A stretch of 42,300 bases of DNA from an uncultured Marmoricola sp. (GCF_943913695.1 NZ_CALTZE010000011.1:1-42300); one strand, 5' to 3'. Shown: positions 25,697 to 33,114, counted from the first letter of the stretch. Made by a program: numbers and translations. Notes: generated by a model not told the origin, from the sequence alone.

Positions 25697-25723
25697 AAAA
25701 AGCAAGAGCCCCCGGGAGGGGGC
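25697..25723 (-). terminator. Terminator-like hairpin and U-tract in the greA leader
   Basis: On the minus strand GCCCCC-TCCC-GGGGGC (25723-25708) is followed by TCTTGCTTTTT (to 25697). This is a canonical intrinsic terminator. It lies 47 bp after the DUF4307 stop and 25 bp before the greA start codon, so greA transcripts coming from upstream must read through it. Confidence 0.7.
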
Positions 25724-25733
25724 CAAGTCGCCC

Positions 25734-25764
25734 ACAGTAGCAACCTCGGCGGCCGACGGCCCAA
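25734..25764 (-). promoter_or_regulatory. Likely greA promoter (TTGGGC-N19-TACTGT)
   Basis: Minus-strand -35 TTGGGC (25764-25759) and -10 TACTGT (25739-25734) predict a start near 25727, a few bases before the leader hairpin. No plausible -10 lies between the hairpin and the greA start. The -35 falls in the gap or at the edge of the DUF4307 end. Confidence 0.45.
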
Positions 25765-25770
25765 CCGTGC

Positions 25771-26187
25771 TCAGCGCGGTCGCGGCTGGTCGGGCGTGGT
25801 GCAGCCGACGACCTCGACCATGGTCGCCTCGCGCTCGGTGCGCACCTCCACCTCCACGCGCTGCGGCCCCTCGACGCCGGTGACCTCGAAGCTCTGCTCG
25901 CCCACCACGCTGCTGTCGGCCGCGCTCGCCCGCACCAGGCACGAGGCCCGGACCCCGGGGTCGGAGAGCTCCACGCTGACCTGCGCCGTCGCCAGCTGCG
26001 GCGAGACCACGTCGTAGCCCTGCAGCCGCGACTGCGCCTGCGGGGTGCTGGCCGACCAGATCACCCACAGCAGCCAGGTGAGGGCCACGATGCCCACGAT
26101 CCCCGAGCCCACGATCACCCAGCGCTGCCGACGGCTGCGTGCCGGGGTGCGGCCGTAGCGCTCGTCGAGGGGGTCCGGGGAGGTCAC
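25771..26187 (-). CDS. DUF4307 family membrane protein
   Basis: A 138-residue protein: a short Arg-rich N-terminus with DERYGRTPARSRRQRW, one transmembrane helix (about 27-49), and an extracytoplasmic beta-rich domain with two cysteines (ASCLVRAS and VVGCTTP). This matches the actinobacterial DUF4307 family found next to mca, function unknown. Start GTG at 26187 follows a GAGAAT box by 7 bp (26200-26195, minus strand), again near-leaderless. Confidence 0.85.
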   Translation of the reverse strand: MTSPDPLDERYGRTPARSRRQRWVIVGSGIVGIVALTWLLWVIWSASTPQAQSRLQGYDVVSPQLATAQVSVELSDPGVRASCLVRASAADSSVVGEQSFEVTGVEGPQRVEVEVRTEREATMVEVVGCTTPDQPRPR

Positions 26188-26194
26188 CTGCGCG

Positions 26195-26223
26195 ATTCTC
26201 CCACCCGGACCTGCTCCTACGAT
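26195..26223. promoter_or_regulatory. Divergent near-leaderless promoters for DUF4307 and mca
   Basis: Minus-strand GAGAAT (26200-26195) is 7 bp from the GTG at 26187; plus-strand TACGAT (26218-26223) is 7 bp from the ATG at 26231. The plus box overlaps an upstream in-frame ATG at 26222, which argues that 26231 is the true mca start. Confidence 0.5.
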
Positions 26224-26230
26224 GGGCGGC

Positions 26231-27100
26231 ATGCTGCGCCTGATGCACGTGCACGCGCACCCCGACGACGAGTCGAGCAAGGGTGCGGCGTCCACGGCCA
26301 AGTACGTCGCCGAGGGCGTCGACGTCCATGTCGCGACGTGCACGGGCGGGGAGCGCGGGTCGATCCTCAACCCCAAGATGGACCGCCCCGACGTGCTCGA
26401 GCACATCGCCGAGATCCGCAAGCGCGAGATGGAGGCGGCCCGGCAGATCCTCGGGGTCACCCAGGACTGGCTCGGCTTCGTCGACTCCGGCTGGCCCGAG
26501 GGCGACCCGAAGCCCCCGCTGCCCGAGGGCTGCTTCGGCCTGCTGGACCCCGAGGTCGCGGCCGAGCCGCTGGTGCGGCTGATCCGGTCGTTCCGGCCGC
26601 ATGTGCTGACGACCTACGACGAGAACGGCGGCTACCCCCACCCCGACCACATCCAGTGCCACCGGATCTCGGTGGTGGCCTTCGAGGCGGCCGGCGACCC
26701 CGAGCGCTACCCCGACGCGGGCGAGCCCTGGCAGCCGCTGAAGCTCTACTACCACCACGGCTTCAACCGTCCGCGCACCCAGGCGCTGCACGACGCGATG
26801 CTCGCCCACGGCCTGGAGTCGCCCTACGCGGAGCGGCTGGCCGAGTGGAAGGCCGACCCCGAGCACGACGCCCGGATCACCACGCGGGTCCCGTGCGCCG
26901 ACTACTTCGGGGTGCGCGACCAGGCGCTGATCGCGCACGCGACCCAGATCGACCCCGACGGGCCGTGGTTCAGCGTGCCGCTCCAGGTGGCCCGGGAGGC
27001 GTGGCCGACTGAGGACTACGAGCTGGTCACCTCGCACGTGGAGACCTCGCTGCCCGAGGACGACCTCTTCGCCGGGATCCGCGACCGCGAGGCACAATGA
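26231..27100 (+). CDS. mca: Mycothiol S-conjugate amidase
   Basis: Zinc amidase that cleaves mycothiol S-conjugates for detoxification in actinobacteria. The 289-residue protein has the metal motif HAHPDDESSKGAAS, including the Lys after the motif that distinguishes Mca from MshB, then TCTGGERGSILNP, the acidic/His site YDENGGYPHPDHIQCH, and YYHHGFNRPRTQALHDAM. The second in-frame ATG (26231) is chosen because the -10 box overlaps the first (26222). Its 3' end (from about 27025) is duplicated at 28244. It overlaps the next small gene by 4 bp. Confidence 0.95.
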   Translation: MLRLMHVHAHPDDESSKGAASTAKYVAEGVDVHVATCTGGERGSILNPKMDRPDVLEHIAEIRKREMEAARQILGVTQDWLGFVDSGWPEGDPKPPLPEGCFGLLDPEVAAEPLVRLIRSFRPHVLTTYDENGGYPHPDHIQCHRISVVAFEAAGDPERYPDAGEPWQPLKLYYHHGFNRPRTQALHDAMLAHGLESPYAERLAEWKADPEHDARITTRVPCADYFGVRDQALIAHATQIDPDGPWFSVPLQVAREAWPTEDYELVTSHVETSLPEDDLFAGIRDREAQ

Positions 27101-27422
27101 GCCACATGGACCTGCTGCTCGCGCTCGTCACCGCCGCCGACCCGGTGCCGGAGCCGGAGGACGTGCGCGCCGGCTGGACCGCCTTCTGGATCTTCGTCGC
27201 CCTCGCCGCCGCCACCGCGCTGCTGATGTGGAGCTTCCTGCGCCAGATCCGCAAGACCCGCGTCAACGCCGAGCGCGGCGTCTACGGCGACCCGGAGCCG
27301 CGGCCCGAGGCGCGACACGACGCCTCCGCGAGCGACCCCGAGCCTGACCAGCGTCCCGACCAGTCCCGCGCCTGAGCCTGCGGCCGAGGTGAGGCTGGCC
27401 CGCGCCGCCGTGCTGGCGGCCC
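27025..27422 (+). repeat. Direct repeat, copy A (intact): mca 3' end, small gene, start of next gene
   Basis: This 398-bp segment is repeated at 28244-28494. Identity is high (for example a 30-bp run around GGATCCGCGACCGCGAGGCA) but with scattered substitutions. Copy A keeps 135 bp and 12 bp that are missing in copy B. The match ends sharply at 27422 (GCGGCCC), after which the sequences are unrelated. Confidence 0.85.
27097..27375 (+). CDS. Small membrane protein downstream of mca
   Basis: A 92-residue protein (89 if the second ATG at 27106 is used). A short N-terminus, one transmembrane helix (about 30-49, FWIFVALAAATALLMW), a basic RQIRKTR stop-transfer, and a polar acidic tail rich in Asp, Glu, Pro and Gln. 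A CACAAT box (27093-27098) sits 7 bp before 27106, so it may have its own near-leaderless start inside the mca stop region. Small membrane proteins of this kind commonly follow mca in actinobacteria; function unknown. Confidence 0.8.
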   Translation: MSHMDLLLALVTAADPVPEPEDVRAGWTAFWIFVALAAATALLMWSFLRQIRKTRVNAERGVYGDPEPRPEARHDASASDPEPDQRPDQSRA

Positions 27423-27511
27423 GCTGGGGCAGTCTGTGCGGCGGAATGGCCCTGGTGACCATGGGAGAGTCGCGCTGTTGGTCGCTGTTGCTGTCGACGC
27501 GCTCCGCGTGA
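27389..27511 (+). pseudogene. Truncated start of the next membrane-protein gene (copy A)
   Basis: The GTG at 27389 and the next 11 codons (MRLARAAVLAAR) match the start of the intact gene at 28461 (MRLVRAAVLAAH). The homology stops at 27422 where unrelated DNA begins, and the frame then closes at 27511. It is a remnant left by the insertion. Confidence 0.75.
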
Positions 27512-28243
27512 GCGCGCTTGATCTCCATCGGCTCTCCACCGTTGTCACGTGATGGCATGGCCGTTGCTCCCGTCGCGTTCAGGGGCGCCAGTCACCGCCC
27601 CCATCGACACGACGGGTATCAGGCGGAACGACCGGAGCGTTGCCCTTCTGGCTAGGCGCCGCCATGCCACCTTGCGTGGCCCAGAAGAAGATCGAAGAAA
27701 CGCGACGAAGGGCGCGATAGGTAGTCGTCAGCATGCGCCGAACAACCTCGGAAGACCCTCGCTCATCGCTGGCCCGTCTGCGCATCGCACGCCTCGCCAT
27801 ATTGCGCCCCCATCAGCTGGCTACGGACCCAGTAGGTGATCGTATGCCTCGTCTTGAATCGCTCGCGATTCTGCTAGGCATCGCCATACGCCAGGGCGCC
27901 GAGGAGATCGCGGTCGAGCACGCCCGGGCAGCGCGGCCACGGAGCGACCGCGACCTCGGCGAGCTGTTCGCCAGCCGGTGGGACGACACCAGCCGCAAGG
28001 AACGCGAATACCTGGCAGCGCTGACGGAGAGGTCGACCGCAGACCTGCCGGCGACCGGCGCCGACGTCGCTGAGGCGCTGGGCAAGGGCACCAAGGAGGT
28101 GCCCTATCTGCGAGACCGGCTGATCAAGACGGGCGTGATCTGGTCGACCACCGACGGGGAGCTGCACTTCATCACCCCCGGGGATGGGCCAATGGGTCCG
28201 CGAGCGCAGGCCGATCGAGGTGAACTGGCGACGGCTGCGCGCC
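27423..28243. mobile_element. Unique insert of foreign-looking DNA between the direct repeats
   Basis: About 821 bp without counterpart in the flanks. Hand counts of three 60-base lines (27541, 27661, 27721) give about 68, 60 and 63% GC, lower than the neighbourhood. It contains the C-terminal part of an AAA+ ATPase (plus strand) and two short unknown minus-strand frames (about 27579-27800, and one starting at ATG 27528 with a good ribosome site but cut off at the junction). No transposase, integrase, terminal inverted repeat or target-site duplication is visible, so the mechanism is probably recombination rather than transposition. Confidence 0.55.
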
Positions 28244-28248
28244 GGTGA
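27844..28248 (+). pseudogene. C-terminal winged-helix fragment of an AAA+ ATPase
   Basis: About 134 residues from ATG 27844. The part from about residue 35 (GELFASRWDDTSRKEREYLAAL, shown as ERE-YLAAL) through ADVAEALGKGT and YLRDRLIKTGVIWSTTDG to LHFITPG follows the pattern of the C-terminal helix-turn-helix of large AAA+ ATP-binding proteins. The Walker A, Walker B and sensor regions are absent and the upstream frame does not supply them. The last residues and stop (28246-28248) lie at the junction with copy B. It is most likely a decayed fragment and not a functional regulator, though an isolated DNA-binding peptide cannot be excluded. Confidence 0.6.
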
Positions 28249-28494
28249 CCTCGCGCGTGGAGACCTCGCTGCCCGAGGACGACCTCGTCGCCGGGATCCG
28301 CGACCGCGAGGCACAATGCGTCCCATGGACCTGCTGCTCGCGCTCGTCAACGCTGAGCATGGCGTCTACGGCGCCCTGGAGGCGCGTCACGACGCCTCCG
28401 CGAGCCACCCCGAGCACGACCAGCGTCCCGACCAGTCCCGCGCCTGAGCCTGCGGCCGAGGTGAGGCTGGTCCGCGCCGCCGTGCTGGCGGCCC
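28244..28494 (+). repeat. Direct repeat, copy B (internally deleted)
   Basis: Matches copy A at offset 1219 (mca tail), then 1084 after a 135-bp deletion between two CGTCA words, then 1072 after a further 12-bp loss. Both deletions are multiples of three. The mca stop codon is lost in this copy (AATGCG instead of AATGAG). Confidence 0.85.
28325..28447 (+). CDS. Internally deleted second copy of the small mca-linked protein
   Basis: A 40-residue frame, MDLLLALVNAEHGVYGALEA followed by the acidic tail ending in QRPDQSRA. It keeps the N-terminus and C-terminal tail of the protein at 27097 but has lost the transmembrane helix by an in-frame deletion. The CACAAT box (28312-28317) 7 bp before the ATG is also retained. 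Whether it is expressed is unknown; it may be a pseudogene whose indels happen to keep frame. Confidence 0.5.
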   Translation: MDLLLALVNAEHGVYGALEARHDASASHPEHDQRPDQSRA

Positions 28495-28997
28495 ACGCGG
28501 TGCTGCTGGGCGGCGCCGCCCACGTGCACGGCGGCGGCGCCTCGCCCGGACTGTGGACCCTGCTCCTGCTGGTCGCGTCCGGCACCGTGCTCACCGCGCC
28601 GCTGCTGCGTGAGCGGGCGGGCCTGCTCGTCGTGGTGACCCTGCTGGTCGCCGGGCAGAGCGGCGTGCACCTGGCGCTCATGGTGGCCGAGCCGATGGGG
28701 GCCCACGCCGACCACGGTGGCGCGGCGATGCTGCTCGGGCACGCGCTGGCCGCTGCGCTGTGCGGCCTGTGGCTGGCGTGGGGTGAGCGCGCCGCGTGGG
28801 AGCTCGCCGGCCTGGCCGGCGGGTGGGTCGGCGGCCTGCTGCTCGCGCCCGCCCTGCGGGCGCTGGTCGTGCTGGAGCAGGGCGTGCTGCGGCCGCTTCG
28901 CCCGGACGCGGCGAGGGACCGGGCGGCGTACCTGCTGGGAGACGCGCAGGCCTGCCTGCGCTGGGTGAGCCGGAGGGGACCGCCGGCGCTCGCGTGA
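28461..28997 (+). CDS. Integral membrane protein upstream of PepSY gene
   Basis: A 178-residue hydrophobic protein with about four transmembrane helices (roughly 5-20, 28-45, 50-75, 88-110) and a short cytoplasmic C-terminus. His residues cluster in GGAAHVHGGG, VHLALMVAEPMGAHADHGG, which might bind a metal. The family is not recognised. GTG start at 28461 lies 13 bp after the copy-B small gene and inside the duplicated segment; a truncated twin start exists at 27389. It precedes the PepSY gene by 87 bp in the same direction. Confidence 0.78.
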   Translation: MRLVRAAVLAAHAVLLGGAAHVHGGGASPGLWTLLLLVASGTVLTAPLLRERAGLLVVVTLLVAGQSGVHLALMVAEPMGAHADHGGAAMLLGHALAAALCGLWLAWGERAAWELAGLAGGWVGGLLLAPALRALVVLEQGVLRPLRPDAARDRAAYLLGDAQACLRWVSRRGPPALA

Positions 28998-29084
28998 GCG
29001 CCGTCCCGTCCTCGTCCCCTCCCAGTCCCTCCTCCACCCTCCCGCGCGCCGGTGGTGCCGCCGCGCCCTGACCTGGAGTCCTCC

Positions 29085-30506
29085 ATGACCTTGTCCACCC
29101 CTGCCTCGACCGGCGCTGCCCGGTCGGCGGCGCCTGCGAGCAGGTCCACCGGCCTGTTCCGCGCCTTCTGGCGCTGGCACTTCTACGCCTCCTTCCTGGT
29201 GGCGCCCGTGCTGCAGGTCTTCGCCGTGACCGGCCTGATCTACCTCTTCCGCTTCCAGCTCGAGCCGATGCTCCACCCCGACCTGATGCAGGTCGAGCGA
29301 CCCGCCGGCGCGACGCTGACGCCGTACGCAGCCCAAGTCGACGCCGTGCGCGAGGCCTACCCCGACGCGACGCCGGTCTCGGTGGCCGAGCCCCGTGACG
29401 CCGACCGTCCGACGATCGTCTCGCTCACCCTGGCCGACGGCTCCGGTCGCGACGTCTTCGTCGACCCCTGGAGCGGGCAGGTGCTGGGCGACCTCGACCC
29501 CGACACGACGCTCTCGGGCACGGCGATCCGGCTGCACGCCGACCTGATGGCGGGTCGCACCGGCGACCTCGTGATGGAGCTCGGCACCTGCTGGGCGATC
29601 GTGATGGCGCTGACGGGCTACTACCTCTTCTTCCGCGGGCGGCGCGCACGGCGGCGGGCCCGCGCCGCCGGACGCCCGGGGGCGCGGTTGCGCTCGACCC
29701 ATGCGGCGATGGGCACCGTCGTCGGCGTCGGGCTGCTCGCGATGGTGGTGACCGGGCTGCCCTGGACCGGGGTCTGGGGTGCACAGGTGCAGCGGCTCCT
29801 CACCACCCAGGACACCTCGATGTGGAGCCAGGACCACGGCGCCGTCTCCGACCCGCTCTCGACGCTCGACGAGTCCCTGCCGCACAGCCACGGGGTGGTG
29901 CCGTGGGCGCAGGAGGAGACCGAGGTGCCGCGCTCGACCCCGTCGTCGGGTTCGTCGTCGGGGTCGGTCGCCGACACCGACACCGCGATCGCGGTGGCCG
30001 ACGCCGAGGGGCTGCGCCACCCGATGACGGTGGCGCTGCCGACCGACCAGAGCGGCACCTTCTCGGTGATCGGCTACGCCTTCGACGCGCCGAGCGAGGA
30101 GCGCACCGTCCACGTCGACCAGTACGGCGGTGACGTGAGGTCGGCGTACGGTTACGACGACTACCCGGTGCTCGCCAAGGTGGTCTCGCAGGGGATCGGC
30201 CTGCACGAGGGACGCAGTCTGGGCCTGCTCTCGATGGTGCTGTCGGCCGGCTTCTGCGTGGCGGTGATCCTCATGTGCGTGACCGGGCCGGTGATGTGGT
30301 GGCGACGGCGCCCGCGGGGCGCCGGCCACACCGGCGCGCCGCGGGGCCGGCTGCCCGTGCGCGCCACGCCCTGGCTGGTGGGCGCGCTGCTGGCGCTGGG
30401 GATCTTCCTGCCCGTCTTCGGGGTCAGCCTCGTGCTGGTGCTGGCGCTCGACCGGCTCGTCGTACGCCGGGTGCCGGCGCTGCGGCGGTGGGCCCAGACG
30501 GTGTGA
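29085..30506 (+). CDS. PepSY-associated transmembrane protein
   Basis: A 473-residue membrane protein of the PepSY_TM family. RAFWRWHFYASFLVAPVLQV and VTGLIYLFRFQLEPMLHPDL mark the first helix and following loop; a PepSY-like domain follows (about 75-150, DVFVDPWSGQVLGDLD), then helices at about 165-185, 210-235, 375-400 and 425-455. An insertion of Ser/Gly (PSSGSSSGS) lies in the large external loop. Relatives act in siderophore/heme reduction or copper homeostasis; the substrate is not known here. The ATG at 29085 has GGAG upstream and suits the family N-terminus. Confidence 0.87.
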   Translation: MTLSTPASTGAARSAAPASRSTGLFRAFWRWHFYASFLVAPVLQVFAVTGLIYLFRFQLEPMLHPDLMQVERPAGATLTPYAAQVDAVREAYPDATPVSVAEPRDADRPTIVSLTLADGSGRDVFVDPWSGQVLGDLDPDTTLSGTAIRLHADLMAGRTGDLVMELGTCWAIVMALTGYYLFFRGRRARRRARAAGRPGARLRSTHAAMGTVVGVGLLAMVVTGLPWTGVWGAQVQRLLTTQDTSMWSQDHGAVSDPLSTLDESLPHSHGVVPWAQEETEVPRSTPSSGSSSGSVADTDTAIAVADAEGLRHPMTVALPTDQSGTFSVIGYAFDAPSEERTVHVDQYGGDVRSAYGYDDYPVLAKVVSQGIGLHEGRSLGLLSMVLSAGFCVAVILMCVTGPVMWWRRRPRGAGHTGAPRGRLPVRATPWLVGALLALGIFLPVFGVSLVLVLALDRLVVRRVPALRRWAQTV

Positions 30507-30510
30507 GCGG

Positions 30511-30522
30511 CCCCGTGCGGGG
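30511..30522 (+). terminator. Short GC hairpin after the PepSY gene
   Basis: CCCCG-TG-CGGGG begins 5 bp after the stop. No T-run follows; weak support. Confidence 0.35.
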
Positions 30523-30563
30523 AGACGTGAGCCGCGTCATGCGCGGGAGTGATCCGGCGCGAC

Positions 30564-30578
30564 GTGGGCACTACCCAC
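30564..30578. promoter_or_regulatory. Inverted repeat GTGGG-CACTA-CCCAC upstream of csbD
   Basis: A perfect 5-bp inverted repeat 35 bp before the csbD start. It may be an operator or part of a stress promoter; no convincing SigB-type -35/-10 pair was found. Confidence 0.3.
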
Positions 30579-30613
30579 AAGTAGAAGCCTCACTCCAGAC
30601 GAAGGGACCCATC

Positions 30614-30787
30614 ATGGGACTTGCTGACAAGGCCAAGAACACCGCCGAGGACCTCAAGGGCAAGGCGAAGGAGGCCGTGGGCGACGCACGCGGCGACGAC
30701 CAGCAGAAGGTCGACGGCCAGGCCGACCAGAAGAAGGCCTCGGCCAAGCAGGCCGGCGAGAACGTCAAGGACGTCTTCAAGGGCTGA
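30614..30787 (+). CDS. CsbD family stress-response protein
   Basis: A 57-residue, highly charged protein, MGLADKAKNTAEDLKGKAKE and onward, matching the CsbD family (small, Lys/Glu/Asp-rich, abundant under general stress; SigB-dependent in Bacillus). The ATG at 30614 is preceded by GAAGGGA. No hydrophobic segment. Its molecular role is unknown. It is followed at once by two strong hairpins, as expected for a short monocistronic, highly expressed message. Confidence 0.9.
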   Translation: MGLADKAKNTAEDLKGKAKEAVGDARGDDQQKVDGQADQKKASAKQAGENVKDVFKG

Positions 30788-30789
30788 TC

Positions 30790-30854
30790 CCCCGCACTCG
30801 CGGGGCCGGCAGACCGGTCCCGAGGACCCCACCCGTCATGCGCGGGTGGGGTCC
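30790..30854 (+). terminator. Tandem terminator hairpins after csbD
   Basis: First stem CCCCGC/GCGGGG (30790-30805, loop ACTC); second stem GGACCCCACCCG (30824-30835) paired with 30843-30854, 12 perfect base pairs around a 7-nt loop. No long T-run. Confidence 0.7.
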
Positions 30855-30903
30855 GTTGCGTGTGGGCCCGTGTGCGAAGGGGTCTGTACGCGTCCAGGAG
30901 CGT

Positions 30904-30909
30904 TAGGGT
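30904..30909 (+). promoter_or_regulatory. -10 box upstream of nhaA (TAGGGT)
   Basis: TAGGGT predicts a start near 30916, giving a leader of about 54 nt before the GTG at 30970, which has its own Shine-Dalgarno. This unit is therefore not leaderless, in contrast to many neighbours. Confidence 0.45.
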
Positions 30910-30969
30910 GATCGCGGTGTGCCGGGAAGCCTGGTCGGCAGTCGTGCGACCGCGCCCCGAAGGAGACCC

Positions 30970-32331
30970 GTGTCCGAGCCCGATCCCTCCCGCAGGACCG
31001 TCCTCGGCCGCGGCAGCTGGCCCGAGGCCCAGCGCGTCGCCGAGGTGCTGCGCTCGGAGACCGTCGGTGGTGCCTTGCTCATCGGAGCCGCCGTGCTCGC
31101 GCTCGTCGCGGCCAACCTCGGCGGCGGTGCGGCGTACGTCGCGGTGCGCGACACCGTCGTCGGCCCGGCCTCGCTGCACCTCGACCTGAGCATCGGCACG
31201 TGGGCCGCCGATGGCCTGCTCGCGATCTTCTTCTTCGTCGTGGGGCTCGAGCTCAAGCGCGAGTTCGTCGCGGGCGACCTGCGCGACCCCGCGCGGGCCG
31301 CCGTACCGATCGCCGCCGCCGTCGGCGGCATGGTCGCCCCGGCGCTGATCTTCGTGCTCCTCAACCTCGAGACCGGTGGTGGCGCGCTGCGCGGCTGGGC
31401 GATCCCGACCGCGACCGACATCGCCTTCGCGCTGGCGGTGCTCGCGGTGATCGCCAACCACCTGCCCACCGCGCTGCGCACCTTCCTGCTCACGCTCGCG
31501 GTCGTCGACGACCTGCTGGCGGTCACGGTGATCGCGATCTTCTACACCGCCGAGCTCAAGGTGCTCTTCCTGCTCGGCGCCCTGGTCCCGCTGGGGCTCT
31601 TCGCCGTGCTCGTGCAGCGCCGGATCCGGTCGGTGTGGCTTCTGCTCCCCCTCGCGCTGGCCACGTGGTGGCTGGTGCACGAGTCGGGGGTGCACGCCAC
31701 GGTGGCCGGCGTGCTGCTCGGCTTCACCGTGCCGGTGCTGCGCAGCCAACGCGCGGGTGGCCCGGAGGCCGGACCCGGGCTCGCCGAGCACCTCGAGCAC
31801 CTGGTGCGCCCGATCTCGGCCGGTGTCGCGGTGCCGGTCTTCGCGTTCTTCGCCGCCGGGGTCACGATCGGCGGCCTCGACGGCCTGGGGGAGGCGATCA
31901 ACGACCCGGTCGCCCTGGGCATCATCGCCGGACTGGTGCTGGGCAAGCCGATCGGCATCGTCGGCACCAGCTGGCTGGTCTCGCGGCTGACCCGGGCCGA
32001 CCTCGACCCCGACCTCCGGTGGGTCGACGTGCTCGGCACGGCCGTGCTGGCCGGCATCGGGTTCACCGTCTCCCTGCTCATCGGGGAGCTCGCCTTCGCC
32101 GATGCCCCGCACCGCGAGGACCACGTCAAGCTGGGCGTGCTGACCGCCTCGCTCGTGGCGGCGCTCGGTGCCTGGGCGCTGCTCGGCTGGCGCGACCGGG
32201 TCTACCGCCGCCTGGCCGAGGCCGAGCAGCTCGACGCCGACGCGGACGGCGTACCCGACGTCTACCAGCGCCGGGTCGCGCGAGGTGACGGCCACCCCGG
32301 GAGCGGGCCGCCCTCGGGGCCGAGCGCGTAG
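30970..32331 (+). CDS. nhaA: Na+/H+ antiporter NhaA
   Basis: Exchanges Na+ (or Li+) for H+ across the inner membrane. The 453-residue protein has about twelve hydrophobic helices and the NhaA hallmarks ADGLLAIFFFVVGLELKREF, the transport-site aspartates in IPTATDIAFALAVL and VVDDLLAVTVIAIFYT, and VLGKPIGIVGTSWL. The GTG at 30970 is chosen because GAAGGAGA lies just upstream; an in-frame GTG at 30919 would add a non-hydrophobic 17-residue extension. The stop codon TAG forms part of the -10 box of lutA. Confidence 0.95.
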   Translation: MSEPDPSRRTVLGRGSWPEAQRVAEVLRSETVGGALLIGAAVLALVAANLGGGAAYVAVRDTVVGPASLHLDLSIGTWAADGLLAIFFFVVGLELKREFVAGDLRDPARAAVPIAAAVGGMVAPALIFVLLNLETGGGALRGWAIPTATDIAFALAVLAVIANHLPTALRTFLLTLAVVDDLLAVTVIAIFYTAELKVLFLLGALVPLGLFAVLVQRRIRSVWLLLPLALATWWLVHESGVHATVAGVLLGFTVPVLRSQRAGGPEAGPGLAEHLEHLVRPISAGVAVPVFAFFAAGVTIGGLDGLGEAINDPVALGIIAGLVLGKPIGIVGTSWLVSRLTRADLDPDLRWVDVLGTAVLAGIGFTVSLLIGELAFADAPHREDHVKLGVLTASLVAALGAWALLGWRDRVYRRLAEAEQLDADADGVPDVYQRRVARGDGHPGSGPPSGPSA

Positions 32332-32334
32332 CGT
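32329..32334 (+). promoter_or_regulatory. Leaderless -10 box of lutA (TAGCGT), overlapping the nhaA stop
   Basis: TAGCGT ends 6 bp before the ATG at 32341, so the predicted start is the A of the codon. The TAG of the box is the nhaA stop codon. Confidence 0.55.
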
Positions 32335-32340
32335 GGCGGC

Positions 32341-33114
32341 ATGCGTGTGGCGTTGATGGTCACGTGTCTCGGGGACACGCTCTTTCCCGACGTCGGCAAG
32401 GCCGTGGTCCGGCTGCTCTCCCGGCTGGGGGTCGACGTCGACTTCCCCGAGGGCCAGACCTGCTGCGGCCAGCCGATGGTCAACTCCGGCTACCTCGACG
32501 AGGCGGTGCCGGCGGTGCGCGCCTTCGCGTCCGCGTTCGAGGGGTACGACGCGGTGGTCGCCCCCTCCGGCTCGTGCGCCGGGTGCGCCCGCCACCAGCA
32601 CGACATCGTCGCGCGGCGGGCCGGCGACCCGGTGCTCTGCGACGCCGTCTCGGTGCTGGGGCCGCGCACCTACGAGCTCAGCGAGTTCCTCGTCGACGTG
32701 CTGGGGGTGACCGACGTGGGTGCGTCCTTCCCGCACTCGGTGACCTACCACCCGACCTGCCACTCCCTGCGCATGCTGGGCGTGGGCGACAAGCCGCTCT
32801 CGCTGCTGCGCGAGGTCCGGGGCATCGACCTGCGCGAGCTGCCGGGGGAGCGGGAGTGCTGCGGCTTCGGGGGCACCTTCGCGGTCAAGAACGCCGACAC
32901 CTCCGTCGCGATGGGCGCCGACAAGGCCCGCCACGTGCGCGAGACCGGGGCCGAGGTGCTCGTCGCCGGTGACGCGTCGTGCCTGATGCACATCGGCGGG
33001 CTGCTGGGCCGGCAGCGCAGCGGCGTACGCGTCATGCACCTGGCCGAGGTGCTGGCCGCGACCGAGGGCGCCAGCCCCGGCGCCCCCGTCGAGCCCGACC
33101 GGCTGCCGGCATGA
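32341..33114 (+). CDS. lutA: Lactate utilisation protein A (Fe-S oxidoreductase, CCG domains)
   Basis: First subunit of the LutABC L-lactate dehydrogenase system. The 257-residue protein has two CCG-type motifs, TCCGQPMVNSGY and ECCGFGGTFAVKN, and further Cys pairs (GSCAGCARHQHD, TYHPTCHS), which are expected to hold a noncubane or [4Fe-4S] cluster. The ATG at 32341 fits a leaderless start. It overlaps lutB by 4 bp. Confidence 0.95.
   Translation: MRVALMVTCLGDTLFPDVGKAVVRLLSRLGVDVDFPEGQTCCGQPMVNSGYLDEAVPAVRAFASAFEGYDAVVAPSGSCAGCARHQHDIVARRAGDPVLCDAVSVLGPRTYELSEFLVDVLGVTDVGASFPHSVTYHPTCHSLRMLGVGDKPLSLLREVRGIDLRELPGERECCGFGGTFAVKNADTSVAMGADKARHVRETGAEVLVAGDASCLMHIGGLLGRQRSGVRVMHLAEVLAATEGASPGAPVEPDRLPA

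Noticed and set aside
27579..27800. Minus-strand 73-residue frame in the insert
   Set aside because: Its composition looks somewhat protein-like, but no ribosome site, family or partner could be supported; kept only as part of the insert description.
27423..28243. Insert interpreted as an IS element or toxin-antitoxin cassette
   Set aside because: No transposase motif, no terminal inverted repeats, no target duplication at the junctions and no recognisable toxin or antitoxin; the flanking long homologous repeats fit recombination better.
30961..30972. nhaA starting at GTG 30919 by the leaderless rule
   Set aside because: The TAGGGT box is 9 bp from 30919 rather than 6-8, the extra 17 residues do not look like NhaA, and GTG 30970 has a strong Shine-Dalgarno.
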